From contig CAIIXF020000008.1 in assembly GCA_903813345.2 (NCBI GenBank), forward strand, positions 8,144,366 to 8,208,365: DNA of 64,000 nt, read 5' to 3'. This document shows, piece by piece, positions 13,001 to 22,956 of the stretch. Numbering within the stretch: the stretch's first letter is position 1; each line of letters starts with the position of its first letter. A program made the translations under genes and the position numbers. The notes beneath the pieces are model-generated. The model saw nothing but the letters and a program-made list of their open reading frames with translations, did not search any database and was not told the DNA's origin. The DNA comes from Owenia fusiformis. Lineage: Eukaryota > Annelida > Polychaeta > Sabellida > Oweniidae.

Positions 13001-16000
13001 ATCCAGATCGGATCATAAATTGTATGAATTCACGGCCTTCGTACTAATCATGAGAATTTATCTATTACAATCTAGGAACACTTGTAAACATGATTTCTGC
13101 ATCTCCGTCAAGTATATTTGAAAGGCACGTTATAAAAGTAATCAGCAAATAAAAATATGAACATTTTTCGACCCACCTTGTAGATACAGACATGTTAAAA
13201 CTGCACTCATTAATTCTACTACAATCATTAATTTTTACTTTTCATTTATAACACCCATGACTAAAGTTCATGAAAAAATGATATAATAAATGCTTGTTCA
13301 ATGAAAGGAATGGTCTATATATGAAACATAATAAACAAAACAAATATTTCATATTTTCAATATTTCAAGGATCTGATATTACAAACAAACTCAGTGAGAA
13401 ATGCCAGCACATCATACAGAAGGCAACTCAAAGTGTAATTCTCCTGATCAATAGCCTTTTGGATGGCTCAATAGCTGTTGGTGTAATGCTGAAAATTCAA
13501 GAGAAGAAATTCGTGATCAAAACGCTATCAGAGAGACTTTGTGACGTTTTGCCAAAAGTAGAACAAGACCGCCCATTGAGTGACAGAATCATTCCAATTT
13601 TTAATAAACGGCAAGAAGAGTATGATGATTTTCTACATGCTCTGAAAATGCACCAGCAGTTTATTACTCTCTGCAAGTCTTTAGACCATGGTAAGTTATG
13701 TAAGCTCTTGAGAAACTAAATATCTTACCAAATGAATTAATTAAGGAAATTATTTAAGTGAAAAAATGATGATTGAATCACAAAATTTTATAATGTTTTA
13801 ATTTTTGTTTTGATCTTTATTTTGAATATTGAAATCACTATTGTTATCAATCTCACCTTTTTGCAATTGTTAAAAAACATTCTTCATTTTGTCTACTTGA
13901 AGAAAACATAACCTGAAATACTTTCTTGTTAAAACCTCATAGATCCTAATAGACTAGATACGAGTCGAAAAAAATCTTACTTCATTAAATATTCAAAATT
14001 CAATAGTCAAAGTGATGTCATATTTGAAATCTACATGTAAAAGTACATCTAGAAATATGGTTTGAAAATTGTATATCAACTTTGAACATTTTTTTTTGAA
14101 AATGTAACTTCTAGTTCGGGTTGATTCTCCATAGACCCCATGTTACAAAATCACAAAAAGTGAAATATCTTTTCTTGTTTTGGACAGATAACATTTTCTT
14201 TTATTGGACATATTTGAATTTGCATAACTATTAGATAAATAAGGGCTATATGAACATTGAACTACTAAAACAGATGTAATTTAAGTTAAAGGGAATTTCC
14301 TACTATACCCACCATGCTACATGTATCTGACATGAACGAGCCACCTGGTGGTGAAACTGGTAACTACCTACTCACATCTGTGTTATTGGCTGATAATTGC
14401 TTATATTAATGATCAACCCACCAAACGATATTTTAGTAGGGATATTACCAAAAGAAGCCATTTGCCTTAAGTGTGTTGAAATATTGGTTGTCAAATTAGG
14501 CTCAGACTTGGTAGGCTGATGCTTTAAGGAAAAGTAAGACATCGGGTCATGAGGGACGTTTGATTGAGGGTGCTCAAGTGAGCATGTTTCCTTTATTGAC
14601 ACTTAAATATGACTTGCTAAATTTGAATTATATCACAAATATTGTTGCAAAAAGGAGACATTTGAAATGAGAAGTGACTTGATAAAATAAAATACAGCCT
14701 GTTTGGTGGGGTTTGATTCAGTTGTAATGAATAATTATTTTGCTTAAATGTTTCATTCATCAGGAAGAATACATGTCTCAGAGATTGATGAGAAGATCAA
14801 GTGCTGCCATAAATCACATGTTGAGTGGAAGCTCCAGCAAATATGGAGTCCAATGCCTATTCCTGAAATATTAAAATTCAGCAGAGCAAAAACAAGGATA
14901 AAGGTGTTTGGCATGGAGAATGTGGAAGAGATCTTAGAGGAAATGCAGCAATATGAGACAAAAGGACATTTGTTTCAACAGCTCTTTAAAGAGGAATGTA
15001 CAGAGGCCCTTAAGTTCAAAGCAATGCAAACTGAAACAAGGCATTGCAATGAATTAGCAATTGGGGATGTTGTCGATCATGTTTGGACCAAAGTTGTTGA
15101 AAAGCTTACAAAATTGAAGGACAGTATTGAGAAGGAAACCATTGCTCTGAGAACTGTGAGGGAGAAGTTTTATGATTTGAAAGATGACGAAAAATCAGTT
15201 ATGATATGTATTGAACAGATTGGTATCAACAGGAACATTGCTAAGCAAAGGGCAAGGCAGATCACTGACTTCTTCAAATCAAGAAACCATATGGATACTG
15301 GAAAAAGAATGCTTGAAGTGAAGGATATGCTTGGACTTCAAGGTTCCTTCAATGAAATAGAAATGCTTTGCAAATCTGTGAGTTTAAATTTCCATCTTTC
15401 AAAGCTAAAACACCTGATTTATTTAAATTAGCTTTCTCAAGTAATACTGTTCCATGCATGTAATATCTGATGTATTTATTTATTCTAATATTTCTTAAGG
15501 ATTCATTTCAGTTCAAGCAATATGAAATAATACACATTAGGGATGTACAGGTTTCATTGCCACATTTAAATATACTGACATTTTAAGTTCCTTAATTGGC
15601 AAATAGGCAACTACCAAGAGAACCTATACTTCAATAAGTACTGATAAAAATGGTGTAACTTTTTATTTTTCATATAACATACTAGTCTTTCTAGTGTACA
15701 TTGTTGAGTATTATACTGATGTAATGTAAAAGTAACAGGAATCTGCTTCTGCTCGAATTGCTCCTTGGTACCATTGTCACCTTACAATTTGCTTTTTGAT
15801 GTCATCAAAAGGTGTTGCCAAGCTATTTTAGTACCACTGTTTATTTACCAACTATCAAAATGGATTCAAAAACAAATGACCATGTGCTATTTTCAGAAAA
15901 ACATAATTCATTCCACACATCATCTACATGTACATCTTTCATTCTAGCACAAAAGATGCATAAGTGTACCTAGAATATTAATTGAGGTACCAGTACCACC

Positions 16001-19000
16001 TTGCTGTTAGAGTACACTCTTGTAACTCTCACAGTACATCAGTACAATATTCAACAATGTACAATAGAAAAGTTAGTCAGAAATATAAAAATTAAAAAAG
16101 TTACAGCATTTTTATCAGTATTTATTGAACGCCCTGTAAAAGTGTTTGCCATTTAGTCAGGTAGCTGTGAGTTTCAAAACTTGCATACATATATTGCTTT
16201 TATTACAGGACAATGAGGAATTCCTTGATCAACAACTATGTGTTATAAATACAAGTGTTCAGGAGGCTAGTGGAAAACTCGGGGATTTAATGGAGAAGAA
16301 CATCCTGAAATGTCTGGAGAGCTTTACAAAAAGCAAAAAGGTTGTGAGATGGCTCAAAAAGAATGTCAAAAGTAGGTTCTCGTCATTTTTGTAACTCGTG
16401 TTTATTTCATTCAAAATATTGACCTCTTATGAAGATATCATGTTCCATTTTTACAGTAGATTTAAAACTTTGCTATTTCCAGTACAACTGGATTTTCTTT
16501 TGATGTTAAAATGACCTCTTCATAATTATACAGGTGTGCGAGATCTGAAGACATTTGTTGATCTGTGCATGAACTATAGTGGTGAAAGTGATTATGAAAA
16601 AGACAGAGTCCAGTGTCTCCACTCTGCTGCCACTGGTTATGCAGCATTACTTTTCGATCTGAAGGAGGAGGCTGGGTTTACAGAATTCAGTCATGCATGT
16701 AGAACTGTTCTTGGACATTTTGATAATGATGGGGATCTCCCAAAGAAACTGGTTTGGAAATTATTATTGTTGTTATACTTTTTTCATGTTTATTATTTAA
16801 ATCTGCTCCTAATGTTTGAAATAAGATTAAGAGGTTCACCAATTTGGATCAACTCTACTACAGTTTAAGACATTACAATACAATATGATACTCTAGTTAA
16901 AGACTATAAGTGCAGTTAAAAGAACTCAATGGTTAAGAAATATTTACTCTGATTTCATATATTTAACATATATATAACAGGCTGACACAAACAAACAATT
17001 GGAATGGTTAAATGAAGTAAAGAAATCTAGTGATGCTGGTGAGAAGAAATCACTGGAACAAATGGAAACCATAAATCAGAAAGGATGGTACCAAATTGGG
17101 AATTTGAATGGCACAAAAGAGGAGGTACATTCCATATTTTTACATGATCATTCATACATGCTTTGCTTTAATAAAAATATTCGAAAGATCTAATGTTTAA
17201 GGAAATTGATTTTTTAGTGTGTTTGGTTTTTGCTAAAATATATTTTATATGCTTTTTGTAGTTCATTATCCATTATAAGATATATTTTTATTAGGTTTCA
17301 GAGGAAACCTCTATCAGATTACGTGTACCTAATGGCAATGAGAAACCAGATACTGTTTATGACTTGGACAAACTGAAGGATCTACAAAGCAAACTCATGC
17401 TTGTTGCTGGGAAAGAGGACAACACCCGTCAAAAAGTGGATAGATTCATAACGGTATATTTTTTATTATTTAGATAATATTATCATGAATAAGAAGATCA
17501 TGGTGGTTGAAACGTTACAGGTTTGTTGTGAAAAATTTTGGAATACATCATCAAGCATATTTTTACTCCTATTTTAGATTTTCGAGGGTGTCTCAAGAGT
17601 TGCCAAGGCATTCATTACTCTCCACAATTCTGGCAATGTTGTATTCAAGCAATGGGAAGCAAGAATATATTGTGACGAGACCAAAAAGGTGACTGCAAAT
17701 ATCATATTTGCTGATAGTACATCTATAAAAAGCAACCAAGATATAATTACAACTCTTGGAGCCCTGTCAAAATATCTTGAAGATTGTGAGAGCTTTTGGA
17801 GTGAATTTGTGAGGGAAAAACGAATCATGTTTCCAGACCTGAACTATTACACCACAAAACAGATGCTACATCTTCGTTATGGCCTGCATGGCATGTATAA
17901 GAATGCTTCTTTCAGTCCTAAGCGCCTAGTTATGGAGCTACTAAGGTTTAGGCACAAACAAATTGATGACCACCGAGATATCCTCAAGGAAGCCATACAA
18001 CATGCAAAGGAAGAATGTGAATATGGCCAGCATGATGAAGAATGTATAGAAATTGATGCAATTTCACATGACCACACGCTAAAGCAATTAACAGATAATG
18101 ATCCCCTTGCTCAGTTTTTAAGTGAGTTTGGCCATTCTGATGATGTTATTGAGGCTTGTCTCATTGCAAATCAAGGGGATGAAAATAGGCAACAAGACAA
18201 TTTGCTGAATTGGTGTGATGCTCATGCGGATGATGAAGACCTTATACAAAATATACTAAACGGTTGTGCCATGGAGCATGAAACCAAAGAAAATTTCCAT
18301 GATGACACAGATGAGCAAGATCATCCAATGGTATTAGAAGACACTGAAAGGTAGCCTATTGGAATTATATTTGCTTGCTAAAATCAAATGCATGTTAATT
18401 GATGATAAGTGCGATCTGGAACTTTTAAATTTAATTTTGTTTTGTTCTACGAAAAAGAATTAAAAAGCAATAGAAATGTGCTACAGATCAAATATAACAT
18501 TTTGTATTCTAGTTATTCCAACCCACTTGAAAAGGAGCTGTTCTCAAAATACAAAGAGTATCAAAAGGACCTAGATAGCTTTGGGGACAAATGCCTGAGC
18601 ATTGATCAATTGGGACATATTCTCACCTACATCGCTTCAAGATCAAATGGTAATATGAAGTTTAGAGTCAGTCCAGTAGCACCATGTGTAATCCTTAAAG
18701 AACACTACTTGTATGTTTTGTTTTAGATTTTGATCAATTTGGATACTGTATAAGTGGTATTTAATCTGGGTGGTTAATTTGCCAAATGGTTAAATTTTAT
18801 CATTTTCCTAACTTTAATTTTCCTAATGACAACTCTGAAACTTCCCATTGGATAACATTAGGAATATAATATTTCCGACATTAAATATTCTGAACCTGGC
18901 AAAATTATTAGGCAATAGGCTAAATGATTAGGCAACATTATCACTTATTTATTATATCCTTATATCTTGAAAGTTCTTTGATTATGAACATTAACTAGTG

Positions 19001-22000
19001 ATCATAAACTCATGTAAGATAGGTATGTGATGAGAAAGCAGAAAAGGCAAAATTTGAAGAGCATTAATTGATGAAATCAATGATATTGATATTTTCAGCT
19101 TATTTGGAATCACCTAGAGTGTTCCATACAAGTCTTCAGCATGGTCATCCAAACTTGATATTATGTCCCATAGGTAAGTGTTGTGTTGTTGGAATTATCA
19201 TCTCATTTTTGAATTACCATCCCTTAAAATATTTTGTAGATGTGATCAATGTGCTCATATATTCAAAATTATTCATGTACATTCTAACAAATGAAAATGA
19301 ATTGGATTTTTCAGATGAAATTGAAAAAATGGTGCTCACAGTCTATGCCACTGATGACAATCCACTACCTGATATATCAGAAGTTCTAATGTGTGACAAT
19401 AATACAAGTATTGAGGAGGTATGAATATTGTAGAAACACTACATACATGTAAGATAATTTCAACAAATAAGTGCTGCACCAATATGTAGGATTAAAGTAG
19501 CTTTACAAATTGGTTCAATCAGAGTTTTTGCTTCAAAATATTGTTTTCTCTTAAGATAATCTTTTTGTAGGTTGAAATATTGTATAGACGTGCCATGGCA
19601 GACAGGATCGGTAGAGTATACTGTCTGGCCCATGCTCAAAAACTTTCCTATGAGGTTGCATCGAGGCTGGAGAAACTTTTCCATGAGGTTGAAGGTCAAG
19701 GTAATTTAATAAAATAATATACAACACATATGTACAGGGTGTTCCAAAAGTAACAGGAGTGGTGCTGGCATTTTGTCAATTTTGTTCTGAGTATATTCAA
19801 ATTTTCACGAATTGAACTCTGAAGTATTGTAACTTCAATTATAAAGTTTCAGAAAAAATGATGAAATGCGATTAGAGTTATGGTTACTTTAGTAACATGA
19901 CATTCCAATACCCGGGGCAACTTTTTTCCTGAAAATGTGATATCTAACATTTTTGTATTACTGAAGAAAGTATCTAATTCACCTATTATAATGCAACCTT
20001 TCTTGTTTATTTTATTAGTTTCTTTATTGTAAAGGTGTTGCTATACAACTCAGATTCAAGTTAGTATAATTTCATAATGATAATAACATTTATTCAGTTT
20101 TCTGGAATATCACTATGTATAACAGTCTGAACAATTCATGGTTGAGTTTTTGAAAAGATCCAATTTGAAGCCAGTCATCTACCTTGATAGTGCGCCTGCC
20201 CGAAGGTCAGCATTAAAGACCATGCAGCTATAGAGGAGCTAGGTCTTGAGGTCTAAAACCATGCACCATACTCCTCTGATCATGCTATATCTAATTTTTA
20301 CTTATATTGAGAACGGAATGCTAATTAGTGCCGTAAGACCTTTAAAGGTGAAAATGGCCTTCTCCAATCGACCCTGCGTGTCCTGAAATGGGTTCACTCA
20401 TGTGTTTGGGTCATGGATACAGAGTACTACTCTTGTACTGACCAAAGAGGAGATTATTTTTCAAAGTAGAGGATACATAGGAATATCAAATGATGTAAAA
20501 CAAATGAAATTCCCACCACTAATTGCATTTCAACTTTGATATGGCATGTACAAAATGATATGGCATGTACAAAAGGCTTAATGTCTCTGTAACTTTTTGC
20601 ATGGAATATTGCCCCGGGTATTGTGATGTCATGTTACTATAGCAACCATAACTCTTCTCGAGTTTCATATATTTTGTAGAAACTTTGCTGTCTTAGTAAC
20701 GATACATGAAAGCACATTATGTAAACTTTTGAAGAGGATTGGTGCATATTTAACAAAATGCCAGCACTAGTCCTGTTACTTTTGGATCACCCTGTATAGT
20801 GCCTATTTGTATAATATTTGATATTACATTCATTTTTTCAATTATTATTAGACAATTAGATGAATTAATTATCTTTTAGACTATAGGTTCATTGTCATCT
20901 GTGAGCATACAAGCAATCCGACTCCTCATCTTGCCACAGTGTTTGATCCACCAGTTGTCAAGCCAGAACTCTTGAATGCTGATAGAATGGCAAGATATTT
21001 GAAAGAAAGACTTGTTTGTGAATCAGAGTTTGGAGCTGGGATGATAGATTCAGAGAGGTATGAGTTTTGCTTTTGATTTTGAAAGTGTGAAAGTATCAGT
21101 TCCAGTTATTTTGAGAAAGCATAATGACATTGTGAAGCTCTGTGAAATAAAAGGAACTGTTTCAAAACATCTATGTACCGAATATATTTTAGAAAGCATG
21201 AATATTTTATTTGTGAACAAATAGTTTCACCCTTATTCATCAACCAGGGGAACAATTATAAAATATCTTGAACTTAATGTTCTAAATAGCAAACAATTCA
21301 TATCAAAATTTGTTTTAGATGCTCAGTTCGCTTGGTGACTTCAAATAGATCTGGAGTTGGGAAATCTCTTCAGATCAAAAGACACATCGAAAGGCTTTTT
21401 CAAAAAGAGAAAATGGAATGCAGCATTACAATTCGTTTCCAAGATCCCTTCATATCTGAAAATGCTGTAGTGCAGTTACTTAAACAAAATCAACAGCCTA
21501 AAGGAGTAAAAATAGTTCACATCGATATATTTCCTGAGGTAGGAGACATTGATAGTGATTATGAACATGATATGATTAGGTGCCTTGAACATCATATGAT
21601 TAGGTGCCTAAGAGAACCAAGTTAAATGTTGAATAAAAGAAGATCTCTCTAATAGATTTTTATAAATATTTCTATTATTAGGTTCACAGTGGACTTGACA
21701 AAGTCTTGTTCAATTTACTTATTCTGGGTACCCTCAGTAGTGATGATGGAGAAGTCTGGAATAGGGACGCAAAAGACCTTTATATGGTAGAATGGACAAA
21801 CCACAAAACAGATAAGGTTCATTCAGCTGTAAGTAAAATCTCAATTAGACAACATGGTATTATTTTTGATGTCAGAATTTCAAGATTACCAATACATGCC
21901 ATGTTACTCTTGTGCTTGAAACGGCTATATTTTTGATACCTGGTGACTATAGGCCGACTTGTATGCTTCTGGTGCCACAATAAATCAAGAGAGCAAGAAA

Positions 22001-22956
22001 AATATTCATCTGTGACTTGGAGGCAAAGCAAATATCTGGTTAAAGCAGCAAGATCTGGTTCAGTTTTGACATCCATTGAATGCATGTGTCTCTAATGGCT
22101 TAATTGTGCGTGCTCTTTGTAGAATTTCAAAGCTGCTGAACCATTTGTATCATATTTGCCAACAATCACATGTACCCCGCCTGCTGAGGTTCTAGTGAGG
22201 ATGAGAGATGATCCTGATGAAGGTATTTTTTCAGGAGATATATGTTGAATATTGAAATGAATTCTGTTTATTGATTTTAAGGCACATTGTACTACAGAGC
22301 TAATAAGATGGTTAAAAATTTTCAGGCTTAAGAGATGATTGCATGGTTTAAAACCTTCTCTGATGTTTCTACTTTTGAAATATGCATGAAGGTCCATTCA
22401 ATTTGACTGTTGAACCTTGAAAAGCTATGTTTAGACTGGGGATTGAAAGTTGTATATGCCAATTTTCAGCCATTCTTTATTTCGATAATCTTGAAGTGAA
22501 TTATGATGTCGAGAAAATAGTGATAATGTTCTTTTATGAAGTAGGGAAGTCAAAATATTATAATGAAAATCATTAATCATTTGAAGACTATTTACAATCA
22601 GTTAAAATCGAAAACACCTCAGAATTGGAAATGAATTAAATCTTTATGCAACAATGTCAGAAAACACACTTCCGGTTTAATAACTGCTTATTTTATTGGT
22701 TGCAATAATGCAAAATATATCTACAAAGTGGATAGGGTGCAGAATATGTCACGGTCATTTGATCTCATTCTAGAAAGTAATCAAACTGCTACATTTGGTT
22801 ATTTGTATCACTCAGAGTTCCTTTAATAAACATCAGATATATTGTGAAGTAAGACATGCATACTGATATTTTAGTATGTGATGTTCCAGATCCCCTTTTA
22901 CCTCAGTTTGATGAAGTCATATTTGAAAGTGATGCCTTTCAATGTGTTTACCAGTA
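760..22956 (+). CDS. RNF213: RNF213/mysterin-like giant AAA+ E3 ligase, N-terminal half, 24 exons, partial at both ends
   Basis: RNF213 is a very large cytosolic protein with a dynein-like AAA+ core and a C-terminal E3 ubiquitin-ligase module. It acts on lipid droplets and in antimicrobial ubiquitylation. Twenty-four exons chain here without a stop and all intron phases agree: 760-1004, 2141-2365, 2529-2736, 3188-3243, 3985-4255, 4516-4605, 4741-4872, 4993-5182, 13370-13690, 14764-15377, 16209-16371, 16534-16751, 16981-17124, 17295-17453, 17578-18350, 18513-18649, 19099-19173, 19315-19418, 19571-19700, 20880-21057, 21319-21538, 21682-21828, 22123-22222, 22875-22956. Family hallmarks are FVDL..SGE.D...DRV.C.H.A..GYA.LLF, LAHAQKLSYEVASRLEKLFHE and the Walker-A-like SNRSGVGKS of the first AAA unit. 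The start codon lies left of the window. The remaining AAA units and the RING lie beyond the 500-N gap or are missing. The family is duplicated in many invertebrates, so this may be a paralogue. Confidence 0.93.
1005..2140 (+). other. RNF213-like intron, no feature seen
   Basis: AT-rich intron of about 1.1 kb between exons a and b. It has no long open frame, inverted repeat or tandem repeat that I can support. Confidence 0.6.
2141..2365 (+). CDS. RNF213: RNF213-like exon b
   Basis: Follows acceptor TTGACTACAG and ends at GTGAG. Encodes MGIKAVHALLQESD.. and VLPWYHFLSGISAPY, the 'lP..HfL.g...P' motif typical of the RNF213 arm. Phase 2 on both sides. Confidence 0.85.
2529..2736 (+). CDS. RNF213: RNF213-like exon c
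   Basis: Acceptor TGTTATAG, donor GTATAC. Encodes DLVDVLEKHSQQLEIDPMLA.. and NVPVHVILAAMLIQL. Ends in phase 0. An alternative donor at 2725 (GTGGTT) would be 12 bases shorter and in frame. Confidence 0.8.
3188..3243 (+). CDS. RNF213: RNF213-like exon d (short)
   Basis: A 56-base exon between TTTTAAG and GTATGT encoding DILATLQEIRRHLDRTKT. Phase 0 in, phase 2 out, which decides the acceptor of the next exon. Confidence 0.75.
3431..3925. repeat. Composite palindromic repeat in an RNF213-like intron
   Basis: Two palindromes flank an 80-codon open frame. The first (3471-3499) is a hairpin with arm AGCGGGCAGATATA. A partial copy of its arm, CTAGCGGGCAGATATAG, lies at 3437-3453. The second pairs GGTTCAGGATATCGGGATTA (from 3784) with a complementary arm ending near 3898, spaced by CCTCGGG motifs. 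The interior frame (3524-3766) resembles nothing I recognise. This is probably a non-autonomous mobile element with unresolved edges. Confidence 0.6.
3985..4255 (+). CDS. RNF213: RNF213-like exon e
   Basis: Acceptor TTTTTATTAG at 3984 is chosen over the TTTTATAG at 3949 because only the later one keeps phase with exon d. Encodes ECDSEQIESETSFRLFDFIR and QWPLVYECTSTAIRLTLWDT. Donor GTAATG. Confidence 0.82.
4516..4605 (+). CDS. RNF213: RNF213-like exon f
   Basis: Ninety bases, phase 0-0, acceptor TTTACAG and donor GTATGT. Encodes IWEDLLALGKITSAVIYNFF and ERLLQKKITE. Skipping it would keep the frame. Confidence 0.8.
4741..4872 (+). CDS. RNF213: RNF213-like exon g
   Basis: 132 bases, phase 0-0, acceptor TTTTCTAG and donor GTACAT. 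Encodes SMRYSATAVVNLYCELDEKH and PIVETLLGTSALEAVKQDLE. Confidence 0.8.
4993..5182 (+). CDS. RNF213: RNF213-like exon h
   Basis: Acceptor TTATTGCAG, donor GTATGT, phase 0 to 1. Encodes KIFSLLEAGSTRLKTKNRNN and ENILEFVLEQNYFEKYLSF. The following intron of about 8.2 kb is full of mobile elements. Confidence 0.82.
5183..8262 (+). other. Start of the large RNF213-like intron, no gene seen
   Basis: AT-rich sequence with a C10 run near 6306. The short open frames lack splice context and show no family resemblance. Confidence 0.5.
8263..8382. repeat. 24-bp tandem repeat, five units
   Basis: Five adjacent units of 24 bases beginning GGGCTGTGAGAGCGCTGTGA and ending GAGC or CAGC: 8263-8286, 8287-8310, 8311-8334, 8335-8358, 8359-8382. 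The last three share the CAGC ending, which shows the order of unit duplication. The period is a multiple of three, so several frames stay open by accident. Confidence 0.95.
8546..8623 (+). repeat. 78-bp terminal inverted repeat, left
   Basis: Identical to the reverse complement of 12534-12611. Contains the palindrome TCACGTGA. Confidence 0.95.
8735..9062 (+). repeat. Subterminal array of TACTGAAAAAT motifs, left arm
   Basis: Dozens of overlapping ATGTACTGAAAAATATACTG variants ('GTACTGAAAAATGTACTGAA', 'TATACTTAAAATTTCAGT'). The inverse array fills the right arm (10255-10600). Such subterminal repeats usually bind the transposase. Confidence 0.8.
9514..10157. repeat. Direct duplication of about 300 bp inside the CACTA element
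   Basis: Copy A (9514-9837) and copy B (9862-10157) share CACTTGATTACAGTAAACCT and TTTGATTAGAGTCTGCTTTA. They also share GGAAGCATCCAAAATAATTT and AAATCATGCACTTTTTCAC, with few differences. Copy A alone contains a G18 run (9720-9737) and a C16 run (9756-9771) facing each other. Copy B has GTTGGGGCCGG there. Confidence 0.9.
10255..10600 (-). repeat. Subterminal array of TTTTTCAGTACAT motifs, right arm
   Basis: Mirror of the left arm: repeated TTCAGTACATTTTTCAGTAT units, on the opposite strand. Confidence 0.8.
11318..11899. mobile_element. Foldback/MITE-like element with about 140-bp imperfect inverted arms
   Basis: The left arm (GGCAGACATATACCAATGTC, TCATCCAAAGTTACATTAAT, ATGGTTCAACTCACAAATGG) pairs with the right arm from about 11768 to 11899. 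The arms differ at roughly one base in ten. The interior of about 300 bases has no reading frame. It sits inside the 4.07-kb element. Confidence 0.8.
12534..12611 (-). repeat. 78-bp terminal inverted repeat, right
   Basis: Exact partner of 8546-8623. Directly followed by TATAT, which also precedes the left end. Confidence 0.95.
12685..12740. repeat. Short GC-rich interspersed repeat fragment
   Basis: CTGACCGGGGGTTCGTTCGA, then ACCCACCGAACCCCCGCTGG, then CTACGGC. It is a near-palindrome of GGGGGTTCG and CGAACCCCC. Related 'GGCCCGTAGCCAG' ends occur at 62571-62676. Confidence 0.5.
13370..13690 (+). CDS. RNF213: RNF213-like exon i
   Basis: Acceptor TATTTCAAG, donor GTAAGT. It rejoins exon h in phase 1 (Gly codon split). 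Encodes ITNKLSEKCQHIIQKATQSV, KKFVIKTLSERLCDVLPKVE and HALKMHQQFITLCKSLDH. Confidence 0.85.
13691..14763 (+). other. RNF213-like intron, no feature seen
   Basis: AT-rich intron between exons i and j with only short chance frames. Confidence 0.6.
14764..15377 (+). CDS. RNF213: RNF213-like exon j (large)
   Basis: 614 bases, acceptor TTCATCAG and donor GTGAGT. Mostly helical and charged, with heptad-like KLTKLKDSIEKETIALRTV. Also carries WSPMPIPEILKFSRAKTRIK. It belongs to the long N-terminal arm. Confidence 0.88.
15687..16071. mobile_element. Small inverted-repeat element (MITE-like) in an RNF213-like intron
   Basis: The ends CTTTCTAGTGTACATTGTTG (15687) and the complement of about 16015-16071 pair over about 50 bases with several mismatches. 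The shared core is TGTACATTGTTGA.TATT.TACTGATGTA. The interior of about 280 bases has no coding potential. Confidence 0.7.
16209..16371 (+). CDS. RNF213: RNF213-like exon k
   Basis: Acceptor TTATTACAG, donor GTAGGT, phase 0 to 1. Encodes DNEEFLDQQLCVINTSVQEA and FTKSKKVVRWLKKNVK. Confidence 0.85.
16534..16751 (+). CDS. RNF213: RNF213-like exon l
   Basis: The most diagnostic exon. LKTFVDLCMNYSGESDYEKD then RVQCLHSAATGYAALLFDL is a conserved block of vertebrate RNF213. It is followed by HACRTVLGHFDNDGDLPKKL. Donor GTTTGG is weak. Confidence 0.92.
16981..17124 (+). CDS. RNF213: RNF213-like exon m
   Basis: 144 bases, phase 0-0. Encodes ADTNKQLEWLNEVKKSSDAG and LEQMETINQKGWYQIGNL, matching the 'LEWLK.V..S.G..E.sSL..A..IN.rG.Y' block of RNF213. 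Confidence 0.9.
17295..17453 (+). CDS. RNF213: RNF213-like exon n
   Basis: 159 bases, phase 0-0, between TTTTTATTAG and GTATAT. Encodes YDLDKLKDLQSKLMLVAGKE then DNTRQKVDRFIT, matching the family's 'L..L.nKLML.sGKkd.n...V.rF'. Confidence 0.9.
17578..18350 (+). CDS. RNF213: RNF213-like exon o (largest)
   Basis: 773 bases. Begins IFEGVSRVAKAFITLHNSGN. It continues with LSKYLEDCESFWSEFVREKR and LNYYTTKQMLHLRYGL, both aligning with the family. The second half is unusually acidic (DDEDLIQNILNG, DDTDEQDHPMVLEDTE). An internal GTGACT after KK is not needed as a donor because the frame stays open. Confidence 0.92.
18513..18649 (+). CDS. RNF213: RNF213-like exon p
   Basis: Acceptor TGTATTCTAG, donor GTAATA. 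Encodes NPLEKELFSKYKEYQKDLDS and CLSIDQLGHILTYIASRSN, the 'ClDLetLGh.LahlA' block of RNF213. Confidence 0.9.
19099..19173 (+). CDS. RNF213: RNF213-like exon q
   Basis: 75 bases, phase 1-1. Encodes YLESPRVFHTSLQHGHPNLI then LCPI, matching 'R.lp.GLQ.GqPNLvvC'. Confidence 0.88.
19315..19418 (+). CDS. RNF213: RNF213-like exon r
   Basis: Acceptor GATTTTTCAG, donor GTATGA. Encodes MVLTVYATDDNPLPDISEVL then MCDNNTSIEEV, matching the family's 'qPLPtydEVLLCt..TtfEEV'. Confidence 0.9.
19571..19700 (+). CDS. RNF213: RNF213-like exon s
   Basis: Acceptor TTTTTGTAG, donor GTAATT. Encodes EILYRRAMADRIGRVYCLAH followed by AQKLSYEVASRLEKLFHEVE, a strongly conserved block leading into the first AAA-like unit. 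Confidence 0.92.
19735..20794 (+). mobile_element. Decayed mariner-type transposon in an RNF213-like intron
   Basis: TA dinucleotides flank ends that read CAGGGTGTTCCAAAAGTAAC and its complement (CCAAAAGTAACAGGA against TCCTGTTACTTTTGG). Inverted similarity continues inward to about 19920 and 20610. About 20140-20370 translates in two frames to mariner remnants: VIYLDSAPARRSALK, then AIEELGLEV and HAPYSSDHAISNFYLY. These are relics of the catalytic 'DNAPAH..' and 'YSPDLAP.D.' motifs, with stops and at least one frameshift. Confidence 0.82.
20880..21057 (+). CDS. RNF213: RNF213-like exon t
   Basis: Acceptor ATCTTTTAG, donor GTATGA. Encodes YRFIVICEHTSNPTPHLATV then FDPPVVKPELLNADRMARYL, the first beta strand and linker of AAA1. 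Confidence 0.9.
21319..21538 (+). CDS. RNF213: RNF213-like exon u, AAA1 Walker-A-like motif
   Basis: Encodes CSVRLVTSNRSGVGKSLQIK, the P-loop-like S-x-R-x-G-V-G-K-S signature of the first AAA unit. It is followed by SITIRFQDPFISENAVVQLL and KIVHIDIFPE. In characterised RNF213 the first unit is regarded as a degenerate AAA module. The GKS is intact here. Confidence 0.94.
21682..21828 (+). CDS. RNF213: RNF213-like exon v
   Basis: 147 bases, phase 0-0. Encodes GLDKVLFNLLILGTLSSDDG and EVWNRDAKDLYMVEWTNHKT. The strong donor GTAAGT at 21829 is preferred over GTTCAT at 21816. Confidence 0.88.
22123..22222 (+). CDS. RNF213: RNF213-like exon w
   Basis: Acceptor CTTTGTAG, donor GTATTT. Encodes FVSYLPTITCTPPAEVLVRM then RDDPDE, matching 'FLDIFPKVTCrPPkEVi'. 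Confidence 0.88.
22875..22956 (+). CDS. RNF213: RNF213-like exon x, cut by the gap
   Basis: Acceptor GATATTTTAG in phase. Encodes CDVPDPLLPQFDEVIFESDA then FQCVYQY before the N run, matching 'W.fcsetFQrpYQYLrrF'. The exon end lies in the gap. Confidence 0.82.

Noticed and set aside
14748-14763. ATG at 14748 as a gene start
   Set aside because: It lies in the intron before the AG at 14763. The exon continues RNF213 in phase.
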